The notes under the pieces were generated by a model. It was not told the DNA's origin. It worked only from the letters and a program-made list of their open reading frames with translations, and made no database searches. Below are positions 1-11,177 of a DNA stretch of 16,786 bases, one piece after another. The DNA comes from Deltaproteobacteria bacterium (GTDB taxonomy: Bacteria; Desulfobacterota_E; Deferrimicrobia; Deferrimicrobiales; Deferrimicrobiaceae). The stretch lies in assembly GCA_023488945.1 (NCBI GenBank), contig JAMDBZ010000016.1, positions 1 to 16,786 on the forward strand, given 5' to 3'. Numbering within the stretch: the first letter of the stretch is position 1; the number at the start of each line of letters is the position of its first letter. Both the position numbers and the translations under genes were made by a program.

Positions 1-94
1 GCACCTCGTCGCGCTGGTAGTTGTGCGCGAGAAGGACGGCGTTCCGATCCTTGAGCAGCTTCCCGATTTCCGCCTTGAGCGCGTCATGGTCCAT
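1..94 (-). CDS. nadA: Quinolinate synthase NadA, N-terminal 31 codons (cut by window edge)
   Basis: This is the start of a minus-strand gene that leaves the window at base 1. From the ATG at 94-92 it reads [20 protein letters not shown] and continues [11 protein letters not shown]. The hydrophobic strand followed by AHNYQ...EV matches the N-terminal substrate-binding segment of quinolinate synthase, the 4Fe-4S enzyme that condenses iminoaspartate with dihydroxyacetone phosphate on the NAD pathway. The cluster cysteines would lie outside the window and cannot be checked. The start lies 13 bases after the gpsA stop, so the two genes are probably co-transcribed, and both products use or make dihydroxyacetone phosphate. 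No strong Shine-Dalgarno sequence is visible. The call rests on one short motif, so confidence is moderate. Confidence 0.72.
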   Translation of the reverse strand, partial: MDHDALKAEIGKLLKDRNAVLLAHNYQRDEV

Positions 95-107
95 GGGTCC
101 GTCCCGT

Positions 108-1124
108 TCAGTCCTTTTCCCGCCGGAGCGCCCGCGCGAAGAGCACGGACACGGCCGTCCTCACGTCCTTCCCCTCATGAAGAATACGATACACCTCCTC
201 CGAGATCGGCATCGGGACGCCGGCCTTCCGCGCGAGCCCCACCGCCGCCCGGGCGGTGTGGTACCCCTCGGCCACCATCCGCATCGCCGCGACGACGTCG
301 GCGGCCTTCTCCCCCCGGCCGACCCGCAAGCCCAGCGTCCGGTTCCGCGACAGGTCGCCCGTGCAGGTGAGGACGAGGTCGCCCAGGCCCGACAGCCCGG
401 CGAAGGTCCGCTCGGAGGCGCCCAGCGCCACGCCGAGGCGCATGATTTCGGCGAGCCCCCGCGCGATGATGAGCGCCCGGGCGTTGTGGCCGAACCCGAG
501 CCCGTCCGCCATCCCGGCCGCCACGGCCAGGACGTTCTTGAGCGCCCCGCCGATCTCCAGCCCCACCACGTCGGTGTCGGCGTAGAGGCGGAACCGCTCC
601 CCCGACAGCGCTTCCTGGAGGGAGACCGCCACCGCAGCATCCCCCGCCGCCACGGTTGCTCCCGTCGGTTTCCCCTCCGCCACCTCGCGCGCGAAGGTCG
701 GCCCCGAGAGGGCCGCGACCCGGGCCGCGTGGGCCGGCAGCGCCTCCGCCAGCACCTCCGTCATCCGCAGGAAGGTGTCGTTCTCCACACCCTTGACGAG
801 CGACACGACGCGCGCGGCGGGCGCGATGAGCAGGGCGGCCTGCCCGGCAACCGCCCGCAGATGCTGGGACGGGACGGCGAAGGCGACGACCTCCCGATCG
901 GCGAGCGCCTCGGCGAGCGCCGTCGTCGGCCGGACGGCCGCGGGAATCCGGAAGCCGGGGAGGAATGTCCCGTTCTCCCCCGTCTCGGCGATCAGCCGGC
1001 GCACCTCCGGCTCGCGGACCCACAGCGAGACGTCCGCGTGCCGGCGGGCCTGCAGGATGGCGAACGCCGTCCCCCACGACCCGCCGCCGACGACGGCGAT
1101 CCGCTCTCCCGTCCTCCCGCTCAC
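108..1124 (-). CDS. gpsA: NAD(P)-dependent glycerol-3-phosphate dehydrogenase
   Basis: The 338-residue protein has the usual length for GpsA, the cytosolic enzyme that reduces dihydroxyacetone phosphate to sn-glycerol-3-phosphate, the backbone for phospholipid synthesis. The N-terminal Rossmann motif [10 protein letters not shown] is at residues 11-20. Further family motifs are SLVKGVE (Lys111), [11 protein letters not shown] (about 139-149), [11 protein letters not shown] with the catalytic lysine at 196, and [14 protein letters not shown] followed by SRNR (about 241-262), which binds substrate phosphate. The start is a GTG, preceded by GGGGAGAGGC. An ATG 14 bases upstream is out of frame and stops after five codons. 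It sits 33 bases after the TPR lipoprotein gene and 13 before nadA, so it probably belongs to the gyrA-led transcription unit. No key residue appears to be missing. Confidence 0.97.
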   Translation of the reverse strand: MSGRTGERIAVVGGGSWGTAFAILQARRHADVSLWVREPEVRRLIAETGENGTFLPGFRIPAAVRPTTALAEALADREVVAFAVPSQHLRAVAGQAALLIAPAARVVSLVKGVENDTFLRMTEVLAEALPAHAARVAALSGPTFAREVAEGKPTGATVAAGDAAVAVSLQEALSGERFRLYADTDVVGLEIGGALKNVLAVAAGMADGLGFGHNARALIIARGLAEIMRLGVALGASERTFAGLSGLGDLVLTCTGDLSRNRTLGLRVGRGEKAADVVAAMRMVAEGYHTARAAVGLARKAGVPMPISEEVYRILHEGKDVRTAVSVLFARALRREKD

Positions 1125-1157
1125 GCCTCTCCCCGCATCGTCCGGATCCGCCCGGTT

Positions 1158-1985
1158 CTACCGCCGTTCCCGGATCCGCTTTTTCAGTCGGGCGATCTTC
1201 CCGGCGATCGCACCTGCGTCCTCGAACTCGCTCCGGATCGCCTCGTACTGTTCGAGCGCCTTCTCGAGCTCCCCCATCCCCTCGAGCGCCTGCCCCATCC
1301 CCCACCGCGCCCGGACGATGTCGGCCCGGTCGGTGGAAAGATACAGGATCCTGCGGAACTCCCGGTCGGCGTCCGCGAACTTTCCCTGGACGAGGAGGGC
1401 GAACGCCGTCATCCACCGCGCCTCCGCCGCCTTCGGCGACGCGGGATACTTCTCGATCAGCTCGGAGAGAACCGCCATTTCCCGCCCCATGTCCGGAAGC
1501 TGCCCGTACGCCTTCGCCAGGAGCAGGAGCACCTCGTCGCTCTTCTCGTATTTCGGGAACTGCTTCCGGACCCGCTCCAGCGTCTCGACGGCCGCCGGGG
1601 CATTGAAAAACTGCAGGAGGAGGATCTCCCCCTTGCGGAGGTTCGCCCGGGGGACCTCGGTCGCCCCGGGATAGTTGAAGGCGAGCGACTCGTACGCCTC
1701 GACCGCGGCCGGGTAGTTCCGGTAGTACGACCCGTACAGGTCGCCCTGCCGCAACAGCGCCGCCGGCGCATACCGTGACTGGGGGAACTCCTTGGGGATC
1801 GACCGGAACCCGGCGAGCGCCGCCTCCATCCTCTGCTCCAGGAGCGCCTTCTCCGCCCCCTCGAACCGCTCTCGCGCGGGGTCGGCGCACGACGAAAGAA
1901 GCGCGATCAGCAGCAGGAGCGGGACCGCCGCGCGCGCGGCGCGCGGCCCCTCACGCCGGCCCCGAAGGATTCCTTCCCGCGCCAC
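1158..1985 (-). CDS. TPR-repeat outer-membrane-type lipoprotein (BamD/YbgF-like), function unassigned
   Basis: A 275-residue protein starting at a GTG three bases after the gyrA stop, so it is probably translationally coupled to gyrA. The N-terminus is arginine-rich (residues 1-19), followed by a hydrophobic stretch (about 21-30) and a lipobox LSSC with Cys33. Residue +2 is Ala, not Asp, so sorting to the outer membrane is likely. The rest is helical with TPR-like units, for example FEGAEKALLEQRMEAALAGF (about 41-60), YPAAVEAYESLAFNYP, MAVLSELIEKYPASPKAAEA, FADADREFRRI and LEKALEQYEAI. The spacing of alanine, tyrosine and proline is typical of tetratricopeptide repeats in BamD, YbgF/CpoB and related envelope lipoproteins. 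I cannot assign it to one of these. A role as a periplasmic scaffold is inference. The tail is basic (KIARLKKRIRERR). Confidence 0.85.
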   Translation of the reverse strand: MAREGILRGRREGPRAARAAVPLLLLIALLSSCADPARERFEGAEKALLEQRMEAALAGFRSIPKEFPQSRYAPAALLRQGDLYGSYYRNYPAAVEAYESLAFNYPGATEVPRANLRKGEILLLQFFNAPAAVETLERVRKQFPKYEKSDEVLLLLAKAYGQLPDMGREMAVLSELIEKYPASPKAAEARWMTAFALLVQGKFADADREFRRILYLSTDRADIVRARWGMGQALEGMGELEKALEQYEAIRSEFEDAGAIAGKIARLKKRIRERR

Positions 1986-1988
1986 GGT

Positions 1989-4421
1989 TCACTCGTCCTT
2001 CTCCGCCAGGCGCGCGAGCGATGCGACGTGCTCCTTCTCCTGGAGACTGATGAGCCGCACCCCCTGCGTGTTCCGCCCGATCACCCGGATGCCCGCGACC
2101 GCCACCCGAATGATCTTGCCGCCGTCGGTGACCAGGATCACCTCGTCGGTCTCGGAGACCTGGGCGATCCCCACCACGGGGCCGGTCTTCTCCGTCACCT
2201 TGAGGGTGATCACCCCCTTCCCGCCGCGGGACTGGGCCGGGTACTCCTCCACCGCCGTCCGCTTGCCGTATCCGTTCTCCGTCGCGGTGAGGAGCGTTCC
2301 CTGGGCTTTCAGGATCTCCATCCCGACGACGGCGTCCCCCTCTTCGAGGTTGACGCCGCGGACCCCCACGGCGGTGCGTCCCATCGGCCGGACGTCCTCC
2401 TCGTGGAACCGGATCGACATCCCCTGGCGGGTCGAGAGGAACACCTCGTCGCTCCCGCCCGTGAGCGCGGTCGCGATCAGTTGGTCCCCCTCGTTCAGGC
2501 CGAGCGCGATGATCCCGCCGGAGCGCGGCCGGGAGAACTCCATGAGCTCCGTCTTCTTGACGGTCCCCTGCTCCGTGGCCATCACGATGTATTTCCCCCC
2601 GGTGAACTCCCGCACGGGGAGGATCGTCGTGGCGCGCTCGCCCTGGGACAGGTTCAGGAGGTTGACGATCGGGCGGCCCCTGGCGGCCCGGGAGGCCTCC
2701 GGGATCTCGTGGACCTTGAGCCAGTAGACCTTGCCGGTGTTCGTGAAGAACATGACGTAGGTATGCATCGAGGCGATGAAGACCATGGAGACGAAGTCCT
2801 CCTCCCGGGTCCCCATCCCGACCTTCCCCCGCCCGCCGCGCCGCTGCGTCCGGTAGAGGCTGATCGGGTTCCGCTTGATGTACCCCGAGTGGGAGGCGGT
2901 GACGACCATCTCCTCGTCGACGATGAGGTCCTCCAGGCGCAGCTCCTTCGTGTCGGTGACGATCTGGGAGCGGCGCGGGTCGGCGTAGGACGCGCGGATC
3001 TCGCGGAATTCCTCGACGATGACCCGGAGCAGTTCCTTCTCCTCAGCGAGGATTTTCTTGAGCCGCGCGATCTCCTCCCGGACGCTTTTGAGTTCCTCCA
3101 GGATCTTCTCCCGCTCGAGAGCGGTGAGCCGCTGGAGCCGCATCTCGAGGATCGCCTGGGCCTGCAGCTCCGAGAGCCCGAACCTGCCCATCAGGCCGTC
3201 CCGGGCCGTCTTGGGGTCCTTCGACGCCCGGATCAGCTTGATGACCGCATCGAGGTTCTCGAGGGCGATCCTGAGCCCCTCCAGGATGTGGGCCCGGGCT
3301 TCCGCCTTCTTGAGGAGGAAGATCGTCCTCCGCGTGACGACCTCCTTCCGGAAGGCGAGGAACTCCTCGAGCAGCTCCTTGAGGTTCATCGTCCGCGGCT
3401 GGTTCTGGACGATGGCCAAAAGCTGCACGCCGAAGGAGATCTGCATCTGGGTCTGCTTGTAGAGGTTGTTGAGGACGACCTCGGCGACGGCGTCCTTCTT
3501 CAGCTCGACGACGACCCGCATCCCGTCCCGGTCCGACTCGTCCCGGATGTCGCTGATCTCCTCGATCGCCTTGTCCCGGATGAGATCGGCGATCTTCTCG
3601 ATGAGCCGCGACTTGTTGACCTGGTACGGGATCTCCGTGATGACGATCGACTCGCGGTCTCCCTTCTTCGCCTTCTCGATGAAGGCGCGCGCCCGGACCT
3701 GGACGCTCCCCCGCCCCGTCCGGTACGCCTCGCGCACCCCGTCGAGGCCGTAGAGGATCCCGCCGGTCGGGAAGTCGGGGGCCGGGATGAAGGCCATGAG
3801 GTCGTCCACGGTCAGGTCCGGTTTCCCGACGAGCGCGACGAGGGCGTCGACGACTTCTCCCATGTTGTGGGGCGGGATGGAGGTCGCCATCCCGACGGCG
3901 ATCCCCGAGCTCCCGTTGACGAGCAGGTTCGGGATCCGCGACGGCAGGACGCGCGGCTCGGAGAGCGACCCGTCGTAGTTGGGCGCCGCCTCGACCGTCT
4001 CCTTGTCGAGGTCGGACAGGAGCTCGGAGGCGATCCTGGCAAGCCGAACCTCGGTGTACCGCATCGCCGCGGCCGAGTCGCCGTCGACCGAGCCGAAGTT
4101 CCCCTGGCCGTCGACGAGCGGGTACCGGAGCGAGAAGTCCTGGACCATCCGGACGAGGGCGTCGTAGACGGCGGTGTCGCCGTGGGGGTGGTACTTGCCG
4201 ATCACGTCGCCGACGATGCGGGCCGACTTCTTGTACGGCTTGCCGTACTCGTTGCCGAGCTCGTGCATCGCGTAGAGGATCCGCCGCTGCACGGGCTTGA
4301 GCCCGTCGCGCACGTCCGGCAGCGCGCGCCCCACGATCACGCTCATCGCGTAATCGAGGTAGGATCGGCGCATTTCGTCTTCGATCGTTCGGGGGATCGC
4401 CGGGCGGGCGAACAGGTCCAT
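1989..4421 (-). CDS. gyrA: DNA gyrase subunit A
   Basis: The 810-residue breakage-reunion subunit of gyrase, which with GyrB introduces negative supercoils using ATP. The active-site tyrosine falls at residue 122 in AAMRYTEVR, the same number as in E. coli. The quinolone-binding region reads [10 protein letters not shown]: position 83 is Thr, as in some wild-type Gram-negatives, and position 87 is Asp, so neither is evidence of acquired resistance. Domains in order are the winged-helix/CAP and tower region (about 30-340), a long coiled-coil rich in Leu, Glu and Lys (about 345-480), and a C-terminal beta-pinwheel with the GyrA box QRRGGRG at 526-532. The pinwheel includes a second box-like QSRGGKG on a later blade. 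The ATG is preceded by GAGGAGC. It follows gyrB by 57 bases with no terminator seen, so gyrB-gyrA is probably an operon. Confidence 0.99.
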   Translation of the reverse strand: MDLFARPAIPRTIEDEMRRSYLDYAMSVIVGRALPDVRDGLKPVQRRILYAMHELGNEYGKPYKKSARIVGDVIGKYHPHGDTAVYDALVRMVQDFSLRYPLVDGQGNFGSVDGDSAAAMRYTEVRLARIASELLSDLDKETVEAAPNYDGSLSEPRVLPSRIPNLLVNGSSGIAVGMATSIPPHNMGEVVDALVALVGKPDLTVDDLMAFIPAPDFPTGGILYGLDGVREAYRTGRGSVQVRARAFIEKAKKGDRESIVITEIPYQVNKSRLIEKIADLIRDKAIEEISDIRDESDRDGMRVVVELKKDAVAEVVLNNLYKQTQMQISFGVQLLAIVQNQPRTMNLKELLEEFLAFRKEVVTRRTIFLLKKAEARAHILEGLRIALENLDAVIKLIRASKDPKTARDGLMGRFGLSELQAQAILEMRLQRLTALEREKILEELKSVREEIARLKKILAEEKELLRVIVEEFREIRASYADPRRSQIVTDTKELRLEDLIVDEEMVVTASHSGYIKRNPISLYRTQRRGGRGKVGMGTREEDFVSMVFIASMHTYVMFFTNTGKVYWLKVHEIPEASRAARGRPIVNLLNLSQGERATTILPVREFTGGKYIVMATEQGTVKKTELMEFSRPRSGGIIALGLNEGDQLIATALTGGSDEVFLSTRQGMSIRFHEEDVRPMGRTAVGVRGVNLEEGDAVVGMEILKAQGTLLTATENGYGKRTAVEEYPAQSRGGKGVITLKVTEKTGPVVGIAQVSETDEVILVTDGGKIIRVAVAGIRVIGRNTQGVRLISLQEKEHVASLARLAEKDE

Positions 4422-4478
4422 CGCTGGTCGGTGCTCCTCGTCGTTACTCGGTGCGCAACGCGGAAACGGGAACGGACA

Positions 4479-8229
<3,751 letters not shown>

Positions 8230-8413
8230 GAGCAACCTCTTGGTTTAATAAAATTCAAAAACTTAGAAGTCACAGCAGGCGGTGTGGAATTGTGGAAAAG
8301 GGCGTAACGGACGTCGCGTTCGCTGGAAACCGCCTTCCGGGCCGTGTGCATGAATTCCCGCGCTTCCCTCGCCGATGGTGGAGAGCGGTTTTCTCCACAC
8401 GCAGTCGGCAGGC
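8230..8413 (-). other. dnaA-dnaN spacer with two near-match DnaA boxes and a hairpin
   Basis: This 184-base gap holds two nonamers that each differ from TTATCCACA at one position: TTTTCCACA on the minus strand at 8291-8299 and TTCTCCACA on the plus strand at 8391-8399. The second overlaps an inverted repeat, GTGGAGA/TCTCCAC (8378-8384 and 8392-8398, 7-base loop), just past the dnaA stop. The hairpin has no T-tract, so it is a poor intrinsic terminator. A weak promoter-like pair for dnaN (GTGACT at 8273-8268, 17 bases, TATTAA at 8250-8245) would put the transcript start within the dnaN ribosome site, so I give it little weight. Confidence 0.4.
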
Positions 8414-9769
8414 TTATCCCGCGAGGGCTTTCCGCAGGCCCTCCACGGTGTTCCTTAAAGATACATCGTCTTTGATCTTCTGCTCTATCTTTTTTACGGC
8501 ATACATGACCGTCGAGTGGTCGCGGCCGCCGAACCGTTGTCCGATCTCGGGGAAGGAGGCGTTCGTCAGATGGCGCATCAGGTACATTGCGACCTGCCGG
8601 GGCACCGCCACGACCTTGTGCTTCCGGTTCGAGCGCAGATCGGAGACCTTCACGCCGAACTGGTCGGCCACCGCCTTGACGATCGACTCCGGCGAAATCT
8701 CCCGCTCGGCGCTCTCGAGGAGCTTCGAGAGGACCTCCCGGGCCAGATCGAGGTTGATCTCGCGGTTCGTGAGCGATGCGTGCGCACCGATCCGGATGAG
8801 CGACCCTTCCAGCTCGCGGATGTTCGACTTGACCACCGATGCGAGGAAGATGGCGACGTCCTGGGGAAGCGGGATCTTGTCGGCCTGCGCCTTTCGGGTC
8901 AGAATGGCGACCTTCGTTTCCATGTCGGGCGGCTGGATGTCGGCGACCAGTCCCCACTCGAACCGGGACTGGATCCGCTCCTCGAGGTCCGGGATCTCCT
9001 TGGGAAACTTGTCGCTCGTGACGACGATCTGCTTGTGCGAGGTATAGAGGTCGTTGAAGGTGTGGAAGAACTCCTCCTGCGTTCGCTGCTTGCCGGCGAT
9101 GAACTGGACGTCGTCGACCAGGAGCATGTCGACGTTCCGGTACTTTTCCTTGAACGTGGACATCCGGTTCGTCCGGAGGCAGTAAATGAGCTCGTTGGTG
9201 AACCTCTCCGCGGGCGTGTAGCAGACGTTGAGCCTCGGCCGCCGCTCGATCGCCAGGTTCCCGATGGCGTGAAGCAGGTGTGTCTTCCCGAGCCCGACGC
9301 CGCCGTAGATGAACAGCGGGTTGTAGCTCTTCGCGGGGTCGGTCGCCACGGCGAAGGCGGCGGCCTGGGCGAACTGGTTTCCCACCCCGACGACGAACCG
9401 CTCGAAGGTGTACCGCAGGTTGAGGAGGCCGTCGTGCACGCGTGCCCGCGGAGGCTGATCGTCGAGGAGGGGCGACGGGAAAGCGGCGGGAAGCGGGACG
9501 GCGCCTCGCTCGGGCTCGCTCTCCTCCTCGCTTCCCACGACGATCTCGATGGACAGGTCCCCCCCGAATTCCTTCCTGACGCACTCCTCGATCTGCGAGA
9601 GGTAGTTCTCCTCGATCCATTGCTTGAAGAACAGGTGCGGCGTCGCCACGAAGAGTTGCGCCCCCTCGCGCGATACGAAACGGAGCGGCCGGAGCCATGT
9701 TTCGTAGATCTGCTCTCCGAGCTGTTCCTTAAGCCGCGTGAGGGTCTTTTCCCAGGCCTGGTGGGTCAT
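8414..9769 (-). CDS. dnaA: Chromosomal replication initiator protein DnaA
   Basis: The 451-residue AAA+ initiator that binds DnaA boxes at oriC and melts the origin. Domain I (about 1-75) includes YETWLRPL. Domain II is a short acidic, proline-rich linker (about 80-112). Domain III carries Walker A GGVGLGKT at 156-163, Walker B LLVDD at 216-220, the arginine-finger motif ERIQSRFEWGL (Arg269) and sensor II SNIREL (Arg318). Domain IV has the DNA-binding signature GGRDHSTVMYAVKKIE at 414-429. The ATG is preceded by GGAGG at a normal distance. The gene borders the candidate origin, and the perfect DnaA-box pair lies about 105 bases upstream of its start codon, so autoregulation is plausible. No clear -35/-10 pair was recognised for it. 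Length and motifs are normal. Confidence 0.99.
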   Translation of the reverse strand: MTHQAWEKTLTRLKEQLGEQIYETWLRPLRFVSREGAQLFVATPHLFFKQWIEENYLSQIEECVRKEFGGDLSIEIVVGSEEESEPERGAVPLPAAFPSPLLDDQPPRARVHDGLLNLRYTFERFVVGVGNQFAQAAAFAVATDPAKSYNPLFIYGGVGLGKTHLLHAIGNLAIERRPRLNVCYTPAERFTNELIYCLRTNRMSTFKEKYRNVDMLLVDDVQFIAGKQRTQEEFFHTFNDLYTSHKQIVVTSDKFPKEIPDLEERIQSRFEWGLVADIQPPDMETKVAILTRKAQADKIPLPQDVAIFLASVVKSNIRELEGSLIRIGAHASLTNREINLDLAREVLSKLLESAEREISPESIVKAVADQFGVKVSDLRSNRKHKVVAVPRQVAMYLMRHLTNASFPEIGQRFGGRDHSTVMYAVKKIEQKIKDDVSLRNTVEGLRKALAG

Positions 9770-9849
9770 GCGGAAGCCCTCCAGGGAGAGAGCCTCGAAG
9801 AGGGGGAGAACCCGGAAAACACGTTCATTGACAAGAGGTTAAGGGCTTT

Positions 9850-9870
9850 GTCGGCAAGAAAGTTGCCAAC
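9850..9870. repeat. Inverted repeat beside the DnaA boxes
   Basis: GTCGGCAA (9850-9857) and TTGCCAAC (9863-9870) form an 8-position inverted repeat with one mismatch (G-U pairable in RNA) and a 5-base loop. It ends four bases before the first perfect DnaA box. It could be an architectural or regulatory site of the origin, or a leader hairpin in the dnaA transcript. No known protein site was recognised. Confidence 0.4.
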
Positions 9871-9874
9871 ATAG

Positions 9875-9894
9875 TTATCCACACCTGTGGATAA
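9875..9894. promoter_or_regulatory. Inverted pair of perfect DnaA boxes
   Basis: TTATCCACA on the plus strand (9875-9883) and its exact reverse complement TGTGGATAA (9886-9894) are separated by two bases, CC. Both match the consensus DnaA box at all nine positions. They lie about 105 bases upstream of the dnaA start and directly abut the AT-rich block, so they suit both origin recognition and dnaA autoregulation. I found no other perfect box in the spacer. Confidence 0.9.
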
Positions 9895-9942
9895 AGAAAT
9901 TTCTTCTTTAATTTCAATGTGTTCCAAGGAAATTTTTGGTTT
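9891..9942. other. AT-rich block, candidate DNA unwinding element
   Basis: Bases 9891-9940 contain only 12 G or C in 50 (24 percent), in a window that is otherwise strongly GC-rich. The block starts inside the right DnaA box, includes the 12-bp palindrome AAGAAATTTCTT (9894-9905), and runs through a second A/T run near 9930-9937. Low melting stability directly next to DnaA boxes is the usual arrangement of the unwinding element. Function is inferred. Confidence 0.65.
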
Positions 9943-10034
9943 CATCCTCCGGCGATTTCGGATGTTTGGCCGGTGTTCCTGCGGGAATTTCGCATGGTCA
10001 ACAGGGGTCGCAGGGCGGAAGAAGGGTATCACAG

Positions 10035-10065
10035 GGGGAAAACGGGAATCAAGGAGATTTTCCCC
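10035..10065. repeat. Inverted repeat GGGGAAAA...TTTTCCCC in the origin spacer
   Basis: Perfect 8-bp arms at 10035-10042 and 10058-10065 enclose a 15-base loop. No gene ends immediately upstream on either strand, so a terminator role is unlikely. It may be a structural element of the origin. Confidence 0.4.
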
Positions 10066-10288
10066 GACAGCCTCGTTCCGCGATCCTGGTGCGGTCCGCA
10101 GCCCGATCGCCGAGGAACCGATGGGCCTTCCGGCGCGCTGTTGCGCCGCTCGAATGCCGGTGGATCCGCGAGACGCCGCGCCGTCCCGAGCGGAGCGACC
10201 GGCGCAGGACGGAGCGCACCGGGAGAATCCAGGCCCGCGGGGGGAGAATCCCCCGTCGGTCTTCCCGTGCCGGAAGGGGACTTTCCGA

Positions 10289-10318
10289 TTGACAGGGGGA
10301 AGCGGGAGGGCCTAGATT
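10289..10318 (+). promoter_or_regulatory. Sigma70-type promoter for the rpmH operon
   Basis: A perfect -35 hexamer TTGACA at 10289-10294 is followed after 18 bases by TAGATT (10313-10318), which matches four of six -10 positions. It lies about 60 bases before the rpmH ATG and reads away from the origin. It would drive rpmH, rnpA, yidD and yidC, and perhaps mnmE-mnmG, since no terminator was seen between them. Confidence 0.7.
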
Positions 10319-10379
10319 ATTTATTTCCCAATCGGCCGGCAGGATCCACGAGTCGAAGACGGATTGAAGGAAGGACGCG

Positions 10380-10532
10380 ATGAAGCGCACGTACCAGCCG
10401 CACAATCTCCGGCGGAAGCGGACCCACGGATTCCGCCAGCGCATGGCATCGAAGGCGGGCCGGGTGGTCCTCTCCCGCCGTCGCGCGAAGGGGCGCAAGC
10501 GCCTCGCCGTGGCGGTCAGCGGCAAGAAGTGA
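10380..10532 (+). CDS. rpmH: 50S ribosomal protein L34
   Basis: A 50-residue, very basic protein starting [20 protein letters not shown] and continuing with [11 protein letters not shown] and [10 protein letters not shown], which is the L34 family pattern almost residue for residue. L34 is a small structural protein of the large ribosomal subunit that contacts 23S rRNA. The ATG follows GAAGGAAGGA at a good ribosome-site distance. The C-terminus has a short extension (AVAVSGKK) past the usual end. It stands first in the operon downstream of the TTGACA promoter, with rnpA 29 bases later, the almost universal bacterial arrangement. Confidence 0.98.
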   Translation: MKRTYQPHNLRRKRTHGFRQRMASKAGRVVLSRRRAKGRKRLAVAVSGKK

Positions 10533-10561
10533 TTCTCCCGCCGGGGGGGAGTTCCCCGAAG

Positions 10562-10912
10562 GTGTCCGGCTTCCGTTTCCCCAAAGAGGAGCGGATGCGC
10601 GCCGACCGCGAGTACCGCGAGGTCGTGACCCGGGGGCAACGGGTCCGGACCGAGCATTTCTCGGTCTATCGCGACTTGGGAACTCCCGGCCGGAAGGTCG
10701 GGATCTCGGTGGGAAAGCGGGTGGGGTCGGCGGTCGTCAGGAACCGGATCAAGCGGGTGGTCCGGGAGTTCTGCCGCCTCAACAGGAACGTCTTCCCCGA
10801 AGGGAGCCGCACGGCGATCGTGGCCAGGAAGGCCCTCCCCGAAGTGACCCTCGCGACGGTGCAAAAGGAGCTCCTCCCGGCAATCGCGCAGCGCTGGGGC
10901 GCGGAAGGCTAG
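10562..10912 (+). CDS. rnpA: Ribonuclease P protein component
   Basis: The 116-residue protein subunit of RNase P, which helps the catalytic RNA remove 5' leaders from pre-tRNAs. The family signature is clear: VGISVGKRVGSAVVRNRIKR (about 55-74) with the RNR core, followed by VVREFCRLN. The N-terminal FRFPKEERMRADREYREV fits the start of the RnpA fold. I chose the GTG at 10562 because the protein then begins MSGFRFPKEER, as in homologues, and GGGGGAG lies about ten bases before it. The frame is open back into rpmH, but that segment is not family-like. The ATG at residue 12 would cut the first strand. It sits 29 bases after rpmH and 7 before yidD. Confidence 0.96.
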   Translation: MSGFRFPKEERMRADREYREVVTRGQRVRTEHFSVYRDLGTPGRKVGISVGKRVGSAVVRNRIKRVVREFCRLNRNVFPEGSRTAIVARKALPEVTLATVQKELLPAIAQRWGAEG

Positions 10913-10919
10913 CCGCCCG

Positions 10920-11177
10920 ATGCTCTCAAGGTCCATTCCCATCGCCCTGTTGAAACTCTACCAGCGGACCGTGTCGCCGTACCTGGGCCCCTGTTGCCGG
11001 TTCGAGCCGAGCTGCTCGGAGTACATGATCCGGTCCATCTCCATGAACGGTTTCCTGCTCGGCCTTGTTGACGGGATGGCGCGGCTCCTGAAGTGCCACC
11101 CCTTCCACCCGGGGGGATACGACCCGCCGCGGCGGATCCATCTTTGGGGATCGAGGGAAGAATGGAAAAACGTCTGA
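10920..11177 (+). CDS. yidD: Membrane protein insertion efficiency factor YidD
   Basis: An 85-residue YidD/DUF37 protein. The characteristic pattern is present: LYQRTVSPYLGPCCRFEPSC followed by SEYM (about 13-36), then LKCHPFHPGGYDPPR near residue 57-71. The family includes three conserved cysteines here (CC, C, and the C of KCHP). The protein is thought to sit on the inner face of the membrane and assist YidC-dependent insertion. The gene starts seven bases after rnpA and overlaps the start of yidC by 16 bases, which suggests translational coupling with its functional partner. Confidence 0.95.
   Translation: MLSRSIPIALLKLYQRTVSPYLGPCCRFEPSCSEYMIRSISMNGFLLGLVDGMARLLKCHPFHPGGYDPPRRIHLWGSREEWKNV

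Larger units (their letters stand above)
9770..10379. other. oriC: Candidate chromosomal origin oriC (dnaA-rpmH intergenic region)
   Basis: A 610-base gene-free spacer between divergent dnaA and rpmH, with gene direction switching exactly here. The dnaA-proximal third holds the perfect DnaA-box pair and an AT-rich block. The remainder (about 9950-10288) is GC-rich with no credible gene. It contains small inverted repeats: an 8-bp stem at 10035-10065, CGGCGC/GCGCCG at 10131-10148, GGGGG/CCCCC at 10240-10254 and CTTCC/GGAAG at 10261-10276. It also contains a 10-bp direct repeat GGGAGAATCC at 10221-10230 and 10242-10251. The rpmH promoter is at its right end. Origin identity follows from the dnaA-linked context and DnaA boxes; it is untested. 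Confidence 0.82.

Noticed and set aside
21..1778. Plus-strand open frame of 585 codons opposite gpsA and the TPR lipoprotein gene
   Set aside because: Arginine- and proline-rich antisense shadow of gpsA and the lipoprotein gene, with no motif.
4158..4180. Thr at GyrA position 83 as a quinolone-resistance change
   Set aside because: Thr is the wild-type residue here in several Gram-negatives, and Asp87 is intact. Sequence alone gives no evidence of acquired resistance.
9766..10032. Minus-strand 88-codon frame whose TGA overlaps the dnaA ATG
   Set aside because: The ATGA overlap is suggestive, but the frame reads straight through the DnaA-box pair and AT-rich block, the product has no domain, and dnaA has its own good ribosome site. 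Most likely chance.
9887..10315. Plus-strand frame of 142 codons in the origin spacer
   Set aside because: It starts inside the right DnaA box, has no good ribosome site, ends inside the rpmH promoter, and gives no recognisable protein.
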